Origin: an uncultured Sphingomonadaceae bacterium
GTDB taxonomy: Bacteria > Pseudomonadota > Alphaproteobacteria > Sphingomonadales > Sphingomonadaceae
Direction: 5' to 3'
Assembly: GCA_947493195.1 (NCBI GenBank)
Contig: CANLQG010000001.1
Coordinates: 372,001-436,000, forward strand
DNA: 64,000 nt
The notes beneath the pieces are model-generated. The model made no database searches. It had not been told where the DNA came from and worked only from the letters and a program-made list of their open reading frames with translations. The translations under genes and the position numbers were made by a program. This document shows, in pieces, positions 48,358 through 57,476 of the stretch. Within the stretch, counting starts at the first letter, position 1. Each line of letters starts with the position of its first letter.

Positions 48358-49767
48358 ATGGCCAGTGCTAAGGATATCACCAAGCGGATCAAGGATGAGG
48401 AGATCGAGTGGGTCGATGTCCGCTTCACCGATCCGAAGGGCAAATGGCAGCACCTCTCGATGTGCGCCAGCGTTGTCGACGAGGACATGCTTGAAGAAGG
48501 CATGATGTTCGACGGCTCCTCCATCGAGGGCTGGAAGACAATCAACGAGAGCGACATGATCCTGATGCCGGACCTGGACTCTGTCTATATCGATCCGTTC
48601 AGCGCTACGCCGATGATGATCATCAACTGCGACATCGTGGAGCCTTCGAACGGCGAACTCTATAGCCGCGACCCGCGTTCTACCGCCAAGCGGGCGGAAG
48701 CCTACCTGAAGACCACCGGTATCGGTGACACAATCTACGTCGGCCCGGAACCGGAATTCTTCATGTTCGACGACGTGCGCTTCGAGGATGGCTATGCCGG
48801 CTCGGGCTACCAGATCGACGATGTCGAACTGCCGACCAATTCCGGCGCCGAAATGGAAATGGGTAACATGGGCCACCGCCCGCGTGCGAAGGGCGGATAC
48901 TTCCCCGTCGCGCCGGTCGATTCCGCCATGGATATCCGTGCCGAAATGGTGTCGACCATGCTCGAAATGGGCCTGCCGATGGACAAGCACCACCACGAAG
49001 TGGCCGCTGCCCAGCACGAGCTCGGCATCACCTTCGGCACGCTGACGCAGACCGCCGACCGCGTGCAGGTCTACAAGTACGTGGTGCAGCAGGTTGCCCA
49101 TGCCTATGGCAAGACGGCGACCTTCATGCCCAAGCCGATCAAGGCCGACAACGGTTCGGGCATGCACACCCACATGTCGATCTGGAAGGACGGCAAGCCG
49201 ACTTTCGCGGGCAACGAATATGCCGGCCTGTCGGAAACCTGCCTTTACTACATCGGCGGTGTCATCAAGCACGCCAAGGCCCTGAACGCCTTCACCAACC
49301 CGACCACCAACAGCTACAAGCGGCTGGTGCCGGGCTTCGAGGCACCCGTGCTGCTGGCCTATTCGGCCCGCAACCGCTCGGCCTCGTGCCGTATCCCCTA
49401 CGGTTCGGGCGAGAAGGCGAAGCGCGTGGAATTCCGCTTCCCCGATCCGCTGGCAAACCCCTACCTTTCGTTCGCGGCGCTGCTGATGGCCGGTCTCGAC
49501 GGGATCGAGAACAAGATCCATCCGGGTGAGGCTATCGACAAGAACCTCTACGACCTGCCGCCGGCCGAGCTGGCCGAAGTGCCGACCGTGTGCGGTTCGC
49601 TGCGCGAAGCCCTGCTCTCGCTGAAGGACGATCACGAGTTCCTGCTGAAGGGCGACGTGTTCACCAAAGACCAGATCGAAGCCTACATGGATCTGAAGTG
49701 GGAAGACGTAATGCGCTTCGAAACGACCCCCTCGCCGGTCGAATTCGACATGTATTACTCGTCGTAA
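48358..49767 (+). CDS. glnA: Glutamine synthetase type I
   Basis: Condenses glutamate and ammonia with ATP; dodecameric, cytosolic. 469 residues. Seen: [10 protein letters not shown] near the N terminus, [14 protein letters not shown] (metal Glu), [21 protein letters not shown], and [19 protein letters not shown]. Tyr398 in [14 protein letters not shown] is the adenylylation site of the GSI-beta class, so activity should be set by GlnE with PII. A strong AAGGAAGG ribosome site precedes the ATG. Confidence 0.98.
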   Translation: MASAKDITKRIKDEEIEWVDVRFTDPKGKWQHLSMCASVVDEDMLEEGMMFDGSSIEGWKTINESDMILMPDLDSVYIDPFSATPMMIINCDIVEPSNGELYSRDPRSTAKRAEAYLKTTGIGDTIYVGPEPEFFMFDDVRFEDGYAGSGYQIDDVELPTNSGAEMEMGNMGHRPRAKGGYFPVAPVDSAMDIRAEMVSTMLEMGLPMDKHHHEVAAAQHELGITFGTLTQTADRVQVYKYVVQQVAHAYGKTATFMPKPIKADNGSGMHTHMSIWKDGKPTFAGNEYAGLSETCLYYIGGVIKHAKALNAFTNPTTNSYKRLVPGFEAPVLLAYSARNRSASCRIPYGSGEKAKRVEFRFPDPLANPYLSFAALLMAGLDGIENKIHPGEAIDKNLYDLPPAELAEVPTVCGSLREALLSLKDDHEFLLKGDVFTKDQIEAYMDLKWEDVMRFETTPSPVEFDMYYSS

Positions 49768-49795
49768 GACGAACGGCTTCAAGACCAACAGAAAA

Positions 49796-49826
49796 GGGCC
49801 GCTCGGGAAACCGGGCGGCCCTCTTT
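49796..49826 (+). terminator. Rho-independent terminator after glnA
   Basis: GGGCCGCTCGG and CCGGGCGGCCC pair (one G-U) around a GAAA tetraloop, followed by TCTTTATG. It lies 29 nt after the glnA stop and closes the glnBA operon. Confidence 0.85.
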
Positions 49827-49846
49827 ATGTGTAAGTAAGTGATAGC

Positions 49847-50500
49847 TTACCGCTGCTTCAGCATTCCCCGCTTGCCCGCCACGATAAAGCACGACAGCAT
49901 CAGGAAGCCGGCAAACATCGTCAGCCAATCGAGCGGCGCTGGTGCAGCTACAAGTTCAACGTGGGCCAGCAGAGCCCAGCCGCCGCCGATCAGGACGGCA
50001 AGGTAGAAGGCCGCCGAGGTTGCTTCGCCAGAGACGCTTTTCATCAGTTCATCCGTATGACGACGCTGGCGCGATCCGGCGAACCAAGCGAAGCCCACAA
50101 GGGCAACCACGCCCGCCAGTACGACCATGGCGGTAACCGGCCCGCCCGGAGTACCCACGGCGGCCAGCAGCAGCGCGAGGCCCAGCGCGATCATGCCGCC
50201 CGCACTCCATGACAGCGCTCGGTGCTGTTCGCGCAGTTCGTCGGCATCCTCCACGTTCAGGAAACGGGCACCCAGCGAGGGGTTTGCCAACCCCACACCC
50301 ACCGAAAGAGCGGTGAGGACGTAGATGATGCCAACCAGTCCGGCGATCTCCTGCGAGGCAGTGAATGCGCCCAGCGCGCCGCTTTTCACCAGTTCCATGA
50401 AGCCCAGCGCCGCAAGGAAGCCCGCCACGCCGCCTACGCACAGCGAGACAATCATCTTGCGGGTCTTGCTCTTGGGTTTTTCGCCTATAGCCATGTCCAT
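49847..50500 (-). CDS. Six-helix membrane protein paired with an XRE regulator
   Basis: 217 residues. Six hydrophobic segments at about residues 17-38, 50-70, 95-114, 119-140, 161-182 and 188-207, with a polar loop ARFLNVEDADELREQHRALS between the second and third and a basic end (GKRGMLKQR). Its start shares one base with the stop of the small XRE gene (TAATG), so the two are coupled. Small XRE/membrane protein pairs are widespread, yet the function of the membrane partner is generally unknown. No catalytic motif seen. Confidence 0.75.
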   Translation of the reverse strand: MDMAIGEKPKSKTRKMIVSLCVGGVAGFLAALGFMELVKSGALGAFTASQEIAGLVGIIYVLTALSVGVGLANPSLGARFLNVEDADELREQHRALSWSAGGMIALGLALLLAAVGTPGGPVTAMVVLAGVVALVGFAWFAGSRQRRHTDELMKSVSGEATSAAFYLAVLIGGGWALLAHVELVAAPAPLDWLTMFAGFLMLSCFIVAGKRGMLKQR

Positions 50501-50709
50501 TACTCCGCCTCCGGTGTCCAGTCGTCGATAAAAAGATCAGGCACGCCCACTTCGAACAGCTTCGCCATGCGCAGCGCCAGTGGCAGGCTGGGATCGTATT
50601 TGTCGGTTTCCACCGCATTGATCGTTTGCCGCGAAACGCCCAGTCGCCGGGCCAGTTCGCCCTGGCTCCAGCCCTGCCCCTCGCGGTGTTCCTTTACGCG
50701 GTTGTTCAC
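50500..50709 (-). CDS. Small XRE-family HTH transcriptional regulator
   Basis: 69 residues from a GTG at 50709, with AGGA upstream. A single helix-turn-helix (WSQGELARRLGVSRQTINAV, about residues 14-33) with the conserved ETDKYDPSLPLALRMAKLF tail fits the short Cro/CI-like repressors. No dimerisation or ligand domain. Three palindromes lie 20-69 nt upstream of the start, between this gene and the divergent lysozyme gene, so autoregulation is likely. Confidence 0.88.
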   Translation of the reverse strand: MNNRVKEHREGQGWSQGELARRLGVSRQTINAVETDKYDPSLPLALRMAKLFEVGVPDLFIDDWTPEAE

Positions 50710-50728
50710 CGAATCATCCTGGCTGCCT

Positions 50729-50778
50729 GTAAAGAGCTCTTTACTGTAAAGAACTCTTGTCAGTCAAGAGCTCTTTAC
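50729..50778. promoter_or_regulatory. Three AAAGAGCTCTTT-type palindromes with 17-bp centre spacing
   Basis: GTAAAGAGCTCTTTAC at 50729-50744 is a perfect 16-bp palindrome. A second, imperfect copy (AAAGAACTCTTG) follows at 50748-50759, and a third (AAGAGCTCTT, extended by TAC on one side) at 50766-50778. Their centres fall at 50736.5, 50753.5 and 50770.5, exactly 17 bp apart. A TTGACT hexamer on the minus strand sits between copies two and three. Likely operators of the adjacent XRE repressor, possibly acting on both divergent genes. Confidence 0.75.
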
Positions 50779-50851
50779 ACCCCCCTCTTTCCTACAGCTT
50801 GGCGACGGACCTAGCGCCGCCATCAGTTTCACTGCAGGAAAGACCAGAACC

Positions 50852-51457
50852 ATGACCCGCAAACCGCTGTTCGATACTATCCGCCGCATCCTCAATCGCC
50901 CCCTGACCCAGCACGAGGTGGAGAGCATCGACGAGGCCGCCGATTTCTTGCCCCAGGACTGTGTTCCAGGTGTTCCAGGTTCGCCCCCGCCCATGACGAT
51001 CGGCGCGGATGGGATCACCCTCATCAAGCGTTTTGAAGGCTGCGCCAGAAAGCGGCGAGACGGAATGGTGGAGGCCTATCCCGATCCCGGTACCGGCGGT
51101 GCGCCCTGGACCATCGGCTGGGGCGCGACCGGCCCCGGCATTGGCCCTGGCACCGTGTGGACGCAGGACGCCTGCGACGCACGGCTGGAGGCGGATCTCG
51201 ATCGCTATGCCAGCGACGTCGTCAGGGCGCTGGGCGATGCGCCTGTAACACGGCAGCAGTTCGATGCCCTCGTCAGCTTCCACTACAACACCGGCGCAAT
51301 TGCCACGGCCACCCTTACCCGCAAGCATAAGGCGGGCGATTTCGAAGGGGCGGCGCGCGAATTTGCCCGGTGGCGTTACGCAGGGGGACGCATGATGAAA
51401 GGCCTTGCCCGCCGCCGCGCCGCCGAAGAAGCGTTGTACCGGCGCGGCACGCGTTAA
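50852..51457 (+). CDS. GH24 family lysozyme (phage endolysin-like)
   Basis: 201 residues. The catalytic region is LIKRFEGCARK (Glu), AYPDPGTGG (Asp) and WTIGWGATG, the E-D-T pattern of T4-type lysozymes; QFDALVSFHYNTGA and FARWRYAGGRMMKGLARRR are further GH24 signatures. The first 50 residues are a non-catalytic extension without a cleavable signal peptide, containing a short tandem GVPG repeat. No holin or other phage gene is next to it, so it may be a domesticated endolysin; export route unknown. Divergent from the XRE regulator. Confidence 0.88.
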   Translation: MTRKPLFDTIRRILNRPLTQHEVESIDEAADFLPQDCVPGVPGSPPPMTIGADGITLIKRFEGCARKRRDGMVEAYPDPGTGGAPWTIGWGATGPGIGPGTVWTQDACDARLEADLDRYASDVVRALGDAPVTRQQFDALVSFHYNTGAIATATLTRKHKAGDFEGAAREFARWRYAGGRMMKGLARRRAAEEALYRRGTR

Positions 51458-51516
51458 CTATTGTTAGGAACCAGCCGCCGAACTCCCCCGTTCCCCGTGT
51501 CGAAGAGGAATATGCG

Positions 51517-52608
51517 ATGAAACTCTGGATAGCTTCGCTCTCAGCCATAGCCCTCGCCGCCACGCCCGCGCTGGCGCAGGGAAATGGCAACGGCAATGGC
51601 AACGGAAACGGCAACCGTGGTGGACCGCCTGAGCAGGCAGGCCCGTCCAACCCCGGCAACGGCAATGGCAACGACAACCGCGAGGCCAATCGTGGCAACG
51701 GTGGCGACGCGCAGATGGAAGCGCGCGGCAATCGCGGTGGCGGTCCTCCGCCCCAGGCGCGCGGTAACGGCGACAATGGCAACCGAAACGCGAGCAATGC
51801 CGATCGCGGCGGACCTCCTGTCGCTCGCGGTAACGGGAACGACGATCGGGGCGGCCCGCCGGTGGCCAATGGCAACGGAAATCGCGGCAACAATGGCAAC
51901 AGCGGCAACCGCGCAAACAACGTCGGCAGCAATCGCGGCAATACCGATGCGCGCGTGCGTTACGACGACCGACGGGACTACGACTTCGGTGATTTCCGCG
52001 ACTTCCGCCGCATGTCCACGCAGATTGCCGACGGATGTCCCCCGGGCCTTGCCAAGAAGTACAACGGCTGCCGCCCGCCAGGCCAAGCGCGGCAGCAGGA
52101 TCGCTATCGTTACAGCCGCTATTCCCCCGACTGGTGGGGCCTTGGCGGTCTGTTCGGTGACCGGCGCGGTGACTATTATTACGACGACGGCTACCTGCTA
52201 AGGTTGGGCAGCGGGGGCGGTATCTCCGGTTTTATCCCGCTGCTGGGCGGCGCCTTGTCCATCGGCAACGCATGGCCGGACGACTACCGCTATTCCCGCG
52301 TGCCCCACTATTACGAGGACTACTACGGCCTCACCCGACCGGACCGCTATCGCTATGCCGACAACGTGATCTATCGAACGGATCCGCAAACCGCCGCCAT
52401 TACATCCATTGCGGCGCTGCTGACGGGCAGCGATTTTACCGTCGGCCAGCAGATGCCGCGTGGTTATGACGTGTACAATGTGCCCTACAGTTACCGCGAC
52501 CGGTATTACGACCGGCCCGGTGCCATGTACCGCTATAACGATGGCTACGTTTACGAGATCGATCCGGAAACGCGCCTTGTCGCAGCCGCCATCGAACTGC
52601 TGATCTGA
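51517..52608 (+). CDS. Exported Asn-Gly-rich protein (RcnB/YXWGXW-like C-terminal region)
   Basis: 363 residues. A cleavable signal peptide (MKLWIASLSAIALAATPALA) is followed by a GNGNGNGNGNGN tract and a long Gly/Asn/Arg-rich disordered part up to about residue 150. The rest contains CPPGLAKKYNGCRPPGQARQ and many Tyr/Arg/Asp residues (RYSRYSPDWWGLGG, RVPHYYEDYYG), a style common in secreted sphingomonad proteins. Function unknown. The stop lies 14 nt before the next start, suggesting joint transcription with the fasciclin gene. Confidence 0.75.
   Translation: MKLWIASLSAIALAATPALAQGNGNGNGNGNGNRGGPPEQAGPSNPGNGNGNDNREANRGNGGDAQMEARGNRGGGPPPQARGNGDNGNRNASNADRGGPPVARGNGNDDRGGPPVANGNGNRGNNGNSGNRANNVGSNRGNTDARVRYDDRRDYDFGDFRDFRRMSTQIADGCPPGLAKKYNGCRPPGQARQQDRYRYSRYSPDWWGLGGLFGDRRGDYYYDDGYLLRLGSGGGISGFIPLLGGALSIGNAWPDDYRYSRVPHYYEDYYGLTRPDRYRYADNVIYRTDPQTAAITSIAALLTGSDFTVGQQMPRGYDVYNVPYSYRDRYYDRPGAMYRYNDGYVYEIDPETRLVAAAIELLI
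51577..51615 (+). repeat. Gly-Asn simple repeat in coding sequence
   Basis: Tandem GGCAAC/GGCAATGG-like hexanucleotide units encode alternating Gly and Asn right after the signal peptide cleavage site. More degenerate NG units continue to about 51930. Confidence 0.75.
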
Positions 52609-52622
52609 GAGGTATGGGCACC

Positions 52623-53180
52623 ATGAAGAAAAGTATTATCCTCTGCGCCCTTGCAGCGTGCAGTTTCTCGGCGCTGTCAGCCTGCGGCGGGGATACACCT
52701 GCCGAGGATGCGAGTGCTAGCGGCGAGATCGGCAGTGAAACGCTGGCCGCGCTGATCGACGACAGCCCGGACCTTTCGACCACCGCCGAAATCCTCGGTG
52801 ATACAGGCTTGCAAAGCGTTTTCGACGGTAATGCCCCCTACACCGTGTTCGCCCCGACCAACGAAGCCTTCGCAGCGCAGGACATCCCCCTGGAAGGCGA
52901 GGAGGCGCAGGCTGCCCGGGTGGCGATCCTGCGCGAGCACATCGTACCGGGCTTCCTGACACGCGCGGACATTGTCGGCGCGGTGGAAAGCTCGGGCGGT
53001 TCGGTGGAAATGCAGACCATGGGATCGAACACGCTGACCTTCACCCAGGACGGCGATACGCTGGTCATCGCATCTTCCGATGGCAGCCAGGCGCGCGAAA
53101 CGGGCGCCGGCATAAGCGGGGCGAATGGCTCCGTCTTCCCGGTTGATGGCGTGCTGAAATCGCTCGACGCGCCCGGCTGA
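52623..53180 (+). CDS. Fasciclin domain lipoprotein
   Basis: 185 residues from the ATG at 52623 (another ATG 9 nt upstream). A lipoprotein signal ends LSAC with CGGD after it, and the mature part holds one FAS1 domain: LQSVFDGNAPYTVFAPTNEA is the H1 motif region and SVFPVDGVLKSL the H2-like end. FAS1 domains mediate adhesion or surface interactions. Preceded closely by the Asn-Gly-rich gene and closed by a terminator. Confidence 0.9.
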   Translation: MKKSIILCALAACSFSALSACGGDTPAEDASASGEIGSETLAALIDDSPDLSTTAEILGDTGLQSVFDGNAPYTVFAPTNEAFAAQDIPLEGEEAQAARVAILREHIVPGFLTRADIVGAVESSGGSVEMQTMGSNTLTFTQDGDTLVIASSDGSQARETGAGISGANGSVFPVDGVLKSLDAPG

Positions 53181-53207
53181 CGCCGATCCGGCCATCGAGA
53201 AAGGAAG

Positions 53208-53238
53208 GGGCGGCCTGCATTGGGCCGCCCCCTTTTTC
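53208..53238 (+). terminator. Rho-independent terminator after the fasciclin gene
   Basis: A perfect 9-bp GGGGCGGCC/GGCCGCCCC stem with a 7-nt loop, followed by CTTTTTC. It lies between the fasciclin stop and the convergent tamB stop and may serve both strands, though the minus-strand side lacks a long U-run. Confidence 0.85.
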
Positions 53239-53252
53239 TTTCACCGGCCTTT

Positions 53253-56200
53253 CTAGTAATCCCGCCGATATTCGGCCGCGGCCTGGTGCCGCCCGATGGT
53301 GCTGACGGTGGCAAGAAGGTTCAGCCAGCTGGTTACACGGAACTCCAGTTCGGTGGCGTTGTAGCCCGCCCCGTCGGTGATGATTTCCACATAGAACCGG
53401 CGACCGAAGTTCTTGCCCAGCGCCACTGCCGTACCGCGATCCAGCGCAGGGTCCGCGCCGATGATGCGCAGGCGATCGAGGCCGACGGCATCGCGTAGCT
53501 GGTTTATCGGGCCAGCCCCCCCACCACCGCGCAGGCTGGCGACAGCCGCGCCCAGTTGCAGCGCATCGGTGGCGGAAAGGTCGGTGATCGATCCGCCAAA
53601 CAGCAGGCGTGCCAGCAGTTCCTCTTCCGGCAGCGCCGGAGTGGAAGAGAATGCAATCTGAGGCTGGCTGGCATTGCCGTTCACGTTCACCTCTACCGAA
53701 ATGCCGTTGACGTCCGTCTCTGCCGTCAGGTCGATGCGCGGATCGATGGGCACGGCCTGGTCGAAGTCGATCTCGCCGCGGGTGATCTCGAAGCGGGTAC
53801 CGGCGAAGGAATAGAAGCCCTGTCGCGGTACGATGGAGACGGAGCCGCCAACACGCGGGTCTTCGGTCGTGCCGCGCAGCAACAGGTTTTCGGTGCGCCA
53901 TTCGCTGTCCAGCCCCATGCCATCCACCCGGATGCCGCCCGGCGCGCGCACGTCGATAAGGAAACGCCAGGGCTGCGTGGCGGCTGCGGCTGGCGCGATA
54001 TCGGCGGGCCGGTTGATCTCGGTCACGGCCACGCGGGGCAATTCGGCAAGCACTTCCGAACTGCCCAGCGACCAGCGGGCGCTGGTTGCTTCCAGCCTTC
54101 CGGCGATGGTTCCGCCTACCCCGTTGGAAATAATCCGCAGCGGGCCGGTGATGGTCGCGCCCATGTTCTCGAGGTCGAGGATCTCGGCGTTGCGCGCGGC
54201 AATGCGCAGGTCGATCTGCGGACCGCGTGCTGCCGAGATATCCGACAGGTCGACAAAGCCGCTGCCCGACACACGTCCGCCGTTAGGGGCATTGCCGGCA
54301 AAACGGGTGATCGCCAGGCGCGAACCGGTGAAGGTGCCGCGTGCTTCAACCCCGGTGATATCGGTGCCGGTCAGCCCGCTGCGAATACGCAGGGCATCGC
54401 CCGACATCGATCCGCGCACCTGCGGATTGCCCAGCGTGCCGCGCACGTTCGCGGCCACCGCTATGTCTCCGGTCATGTCGAGCAGGTCGATTGCAGCAAG
54501 ACGCCAGAGCGAGGCAGCGGAGCCGTTGAAGCGGAACTGGGCATTGAGGTCGCCATTATAGAGCCGGTCCATCAGGGCGCCGCTTTGAGAAAGGTTGGCG
54601 ATCCGCGCCTGCAGGCGGCCATCGGCGGAGCCGTTGTGGTTCATCACCGCGCGAGCTTCCAGGTCGCTTTCCGAAAGCTCGGCAACCAGGGCGATGTCCA
54701 TCGGCTCTGATGTCAGCAGCGAGCTGGACCGCGTGAGATCGTCGATCAACAGGCGCGCCTGGCCCACCGGAAGGCCGTTCGACCCCTCCCGCATTTCTAT
54801 CACACCGGAGATTTCCCCGCCAAGGCCGAGATCCCCCGAGAGTGCGCCTGCCAGGCTCAACGGCATGTCGTTGAGCGCGATGCGGCCCTGTGGAGCGCCC
54901 TCGCCCCCGAAGCTGCCGCTCGCCACGATGAAGCCATCGCCGTAGGACAGTTGCGAGCGCTGGAGTTCCCAGCCGCCATCCTCGCGTGCCAGCAGCACGG
55001 CGCGGCGAGGCATGGAAATGTCGCGGCCGGCATATGAACCATCCACCGCCACGGCGATCCGCTCCGGCGCGATCTGGCCGTTCACCAGCAGTTCGAAGCG
55101 GCTGCCGCGAGAGCCGGTGAGCGCTGCATCGAACGTGCCGGTGCCGTTCACGATCTCTGCCTGGGCGGCAAGGCGGCCGATGAACAGGTTGCCGTAAGAC
55201 AGGCCCTGCAGATTGGCATTGCCGGTGATCGTGGTGTTGCCTTCGGCAATGAGGCCGCTGGCATCCACGGTGCCGCTCGCGATCATGATCGGCGTGGCCC
55301 CGCCGAAGCGTGCGCCGTCTGCGACCAGGTCGATGTCGAAGCCCTGGCCACCATCGCGCACGGCGAGGTCTATCGTACCATCCAGTCCGCCGCGCCCCAC
55401 GTCGAGCGTACCCGCAACACCGCCATCGACAAGGTCAAGCGTTCCGCTAACGCGCGTGTCGGCGACATCCAGCCGGTCTATGCGGATCGCCGAAGTGCCG
55501 TCCTCGCGGGTGATGAAACCGAGTTCGCCGCTGAATTCGCCCAGTGTGGACATGCCCTGCGTCTCAATCGCGAACCCATCGCCCGAGGGCGAAATGTTCA
55601 CGCGCACATCGGCAAGGCCCGCTGCGGGCAGCGGATCGGCCAGCACCAGTTCGACGTAGGGGCCGTCCTCGGCCAGCGTCGCCTCGATGGTGAAGGGGCC
55701 GTATTCGGTATGCCTGCCGCTACCCACGACACTGGTACCGTCGTCATCCACGCGCCCGTCAAGCGTTGCCGTCAGCTTGGTCGCATTGATCGAGAGCGCA
55801 TTGAACGCCAGCGGCATTTCGCCGCCTAGCGTGATGCCACCGTCGAAACGGATGTTCTCGCCGGCCACCGTGGTGATCGTCTCGTTCGCCACCTCGTCCA
55901 CGCGGCCCTGCAGTTCCGCGCGCAGCATCCACGGCGCGTTCCCGCCGATGCGGAAGCGGATCTGCGCGGCGGCGTCCACCGTGCCAACACCGTCAAAGGC
56001 GAGGTCTGCGATGTTCACCGGTCCGCTTACCCGCGTCAGCCCGGTGTCGAGATTGCTGTTGAGGCCCAGCCGGGCGCGCAGTCCGCGGAACTGCACCGCC
56101 AGGTTTTCGGACAGGATCTCGTTCCCAGCGTAGACAATGGTGCCATCCAGGCTGCCGTTGACAAGGCGCGGATCGAACAGTTCGTTGCCGCTGACGATCC

Positions 56201-57476
56201 GCCCGATGGCGGCATCCACCGGCACCGTGACCCGCGTACCGTCGAAGGTGAGCGTGCCCTGCTGGGCGACGTTGGAGACGACGATCCCGCTCGCATCGAT
56301 CTCGTCAACCGTCAGGGTGTGCGGCATGGTCAATTCACGGAACGGGCCGTTCAGCGTGCCTTGCAGTTCAAGCCCGTTCAGCGCGACATCGGGAGAGAAC
56401 AGCGTCGCGTCGAGCAGTTGCGCGGCGATGTCGAAATCGCGAAACGCGTTATCGGCAAGGTCGATCGTGCCCTGGCCATCGGCATTCACACCGCGTGCGC
56501 GCAGCATGAAATTGCCTTCCAGCACCGAATCCACCAGCGTGCCCGCTGCCGACAGCGAGACCGTTTCACCCAGCGCGCGGGCGGGTAACCCTTCGACGTA
56601 CGCGCCGGGCTGCGCCTGGCCGACGATGCGATACTGGCCGCTTTCGTTGTAAAGGTCGAAGTCGAGCAGTTCGCGCCCACCTTGGGTGGCCAGCAGGTCG
56701 CCCTGCCAGGAGTTCCAGCTACCGTCGCCGTCCAGCGTGATGACGAGGTCTTCCTCCGCACCCACCATGGCCGCAAGGAAGCCGCCTTCGGGGGCCTGCC
56801 AGTTAAGGGCAAGATCGAAACGATCGCCATCGGGTTCTGCGTGGATCAGCGCAGCAAATTCGTCCCCACCGCCGAAATCGCCATCGGCATCGAGATAGAC
56901 GAGGCCGTCGCGAATATCCGCCTCCGCAGCGAAGTTGATCGTGCGCTGCTCGCCCAGCAGTCCCTCGGCAACGGTCAGGTTGTCGATCACCAAGCGATCG
57001 ACGCGGATGTCGAAATCGGGAAGGATCGGCGCGTCGGGATCGCCGGGATTAAGCTCCGGCGCGGCGTAGAGCGTGCCGTTGGTCACCACCAGGTGACGCA
57101 CGTCGAGCCCGCTGGTGAACCAGCGATGCGGGCGCCAGTTGAGGTCTATCGTCGGCACTTCGAGGAATAGCGTGTCGTTCGCGTCGTACAGCTTCACATC
57201 GTGGAACGTGCTGCTCCACAGCACCGAACCGTCGATCTCGCCCACTTCGACCCGAAGGCCCGACGCAGGGGCCACCTTGCTGATCTGGTCGACGATGAAC
57301 TGGCGACCCGGCGGCGTGTGGAGGAATGCCACGGCCAGCAGGACAAGGCCCAGCAGCGCGGCGAGCACCCAGCCGATCCCTTTCAGGATACGGGTCGGGA
57401 TGCGGCGCTTGCCACCTTTCGCATGCGCCTCGGCGTTCTCTTCCGGCGCTTCGTCCATGGTATCCGCGTCGGCCAT
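53253..57476 (-). CDS. tamB: Translocation and assembly module subunit TamB
   Basis: Large inner-membrane-anchored AsmA-like protein bridging to TamA in the outer membrane. It takes part in outer membrane protein insertion and, per family data, lipid transfer. 1407 residues. One membrane helix at about residues 32-50 (LAALLGLVLLAVAFL) is followed by a long run of beta repeats forming the taco-like groove. The C-terminal DUF490/TamB domain includes PRQGFYSFAGTRFEITRGEI and FSSTPALPEEELLARLLFGG. The start shares one base with the tamA stop, so the pair is coupled. Confidence 0.92.
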   Translation of the reverse strand: MADADTMDEAPEENAEAHAKGGKRRIPTRILKGIGWVLAALLGLVLLAVAFLHTPPGRQFIVDQISKVAPASGLRVEVGEIDGSVLWSSTFHDVKLYDANDTLFLEVPTIDLNWRPHRWFTSGLDVRHLVVTNGTLYAAPELNPGDPDAPILPDFDIRVDRLVIDNLTVAEGLLGEQRTINFAAEADIRDGLVYLDADGDFGGGDEFAALIHAEPDGDRFDLALNWQAPEGGFLAAMVGAEEDLVITLDGDGSWNSWQGDLLATQGGRELLDFDLYNESGQYRIVGQAQPGAYVEGLPARALGETVSLSAAGTLVDSVLEGNFMLRARGVNADGQGTIDLADNAFRDFDIAAQLLDATLFSPDVALNGLELQGTLNGPFRELTMPHTLTVDEIDASGIVVSNVAQQGTLTFDGTRVTVPVDAAIGRIVSGNELFDPRLVNGSLDGTIVYAGNEILSENLAVQFRGLRARLGLNSNLDTGLTRVSGPVNIADLAFDGVGTVDAAAQIRFRIGGNAPWMLRAELQGRVDEVANETITTVAGENIRFDGGITLGGEMPLAFNALSINATKLTATLDGRVDDDGTSVVGSGRHTEYGPFTIEATLAEDGPYVELVLADPLPAAGLADVRVNISPSGDGFAIETQGMSTLGEFSGELGFITREDGTSAIRIDRLDVADTRVSGTLDLVDGGVAGTLDVGRGGLDGTIDLAVRDGGQGFDIDLVADGARFGGATPIMIASGTVDASGLIAEGNTTITGNANLQGLSYGNLFIGRLAAQAEIVNGTGTFDAALTGSRGSRFELLVNGQIAPERIAVAVDGSYAGRDISMPRRAVLLAREDGGWELQRSQLSYGDGFIVASGSFGGEGAPQGRIALNDMPLSLAGALSGDLGLGGEISGVIEMREGSNGLPVGQARLLIDDLTRSSSLLTSEPMDIALVAELSESDLEARAVMNHNGSADGRLQARIANLSQSGALMDRLYNGDLNAQFRFNGSAASLWRLAAIDLLDMTGDIAVAANVRGTLGNPQVRGSMSGDALRIRSGLTGTDITGVEARGTFTGSRLAITRFAGNAPNGGRVSGSGFVDLSDISAARGPQIDLRIAARNAEILDLENMGATITGPLRIISNGVGGTIAGRLEATSARWSLGSSEVLAELPRVAVTEINRPADIAPAAAATQPWRFLIDVRAPGGIRVDGMGLDSEWRTENLLLRGTTEDPRVGGSVSIVPRQGFYSFAGTRFEITRGEIDFDQAVPIDPRIDLTAETDVNGISVEVNVNGNASQPQIAFSSTPALPEEELLARLLFGGSITDLSATDALQLGAAVASLRGGGGAGPINQLRDAVGLDRLRIIGADPALDRGTAVALGKNFGRRFYVEIITDGAGYNATELEFRVTSWLNLLATVSTIGRHQAAAEYRRDY

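Noticed and set aside
51577-51930. Regular short repeats considered as a CRISPR array
   Set aside because: The units are coding Gly-Asn repeats without unique spacers of constant length; no cas gene is present.
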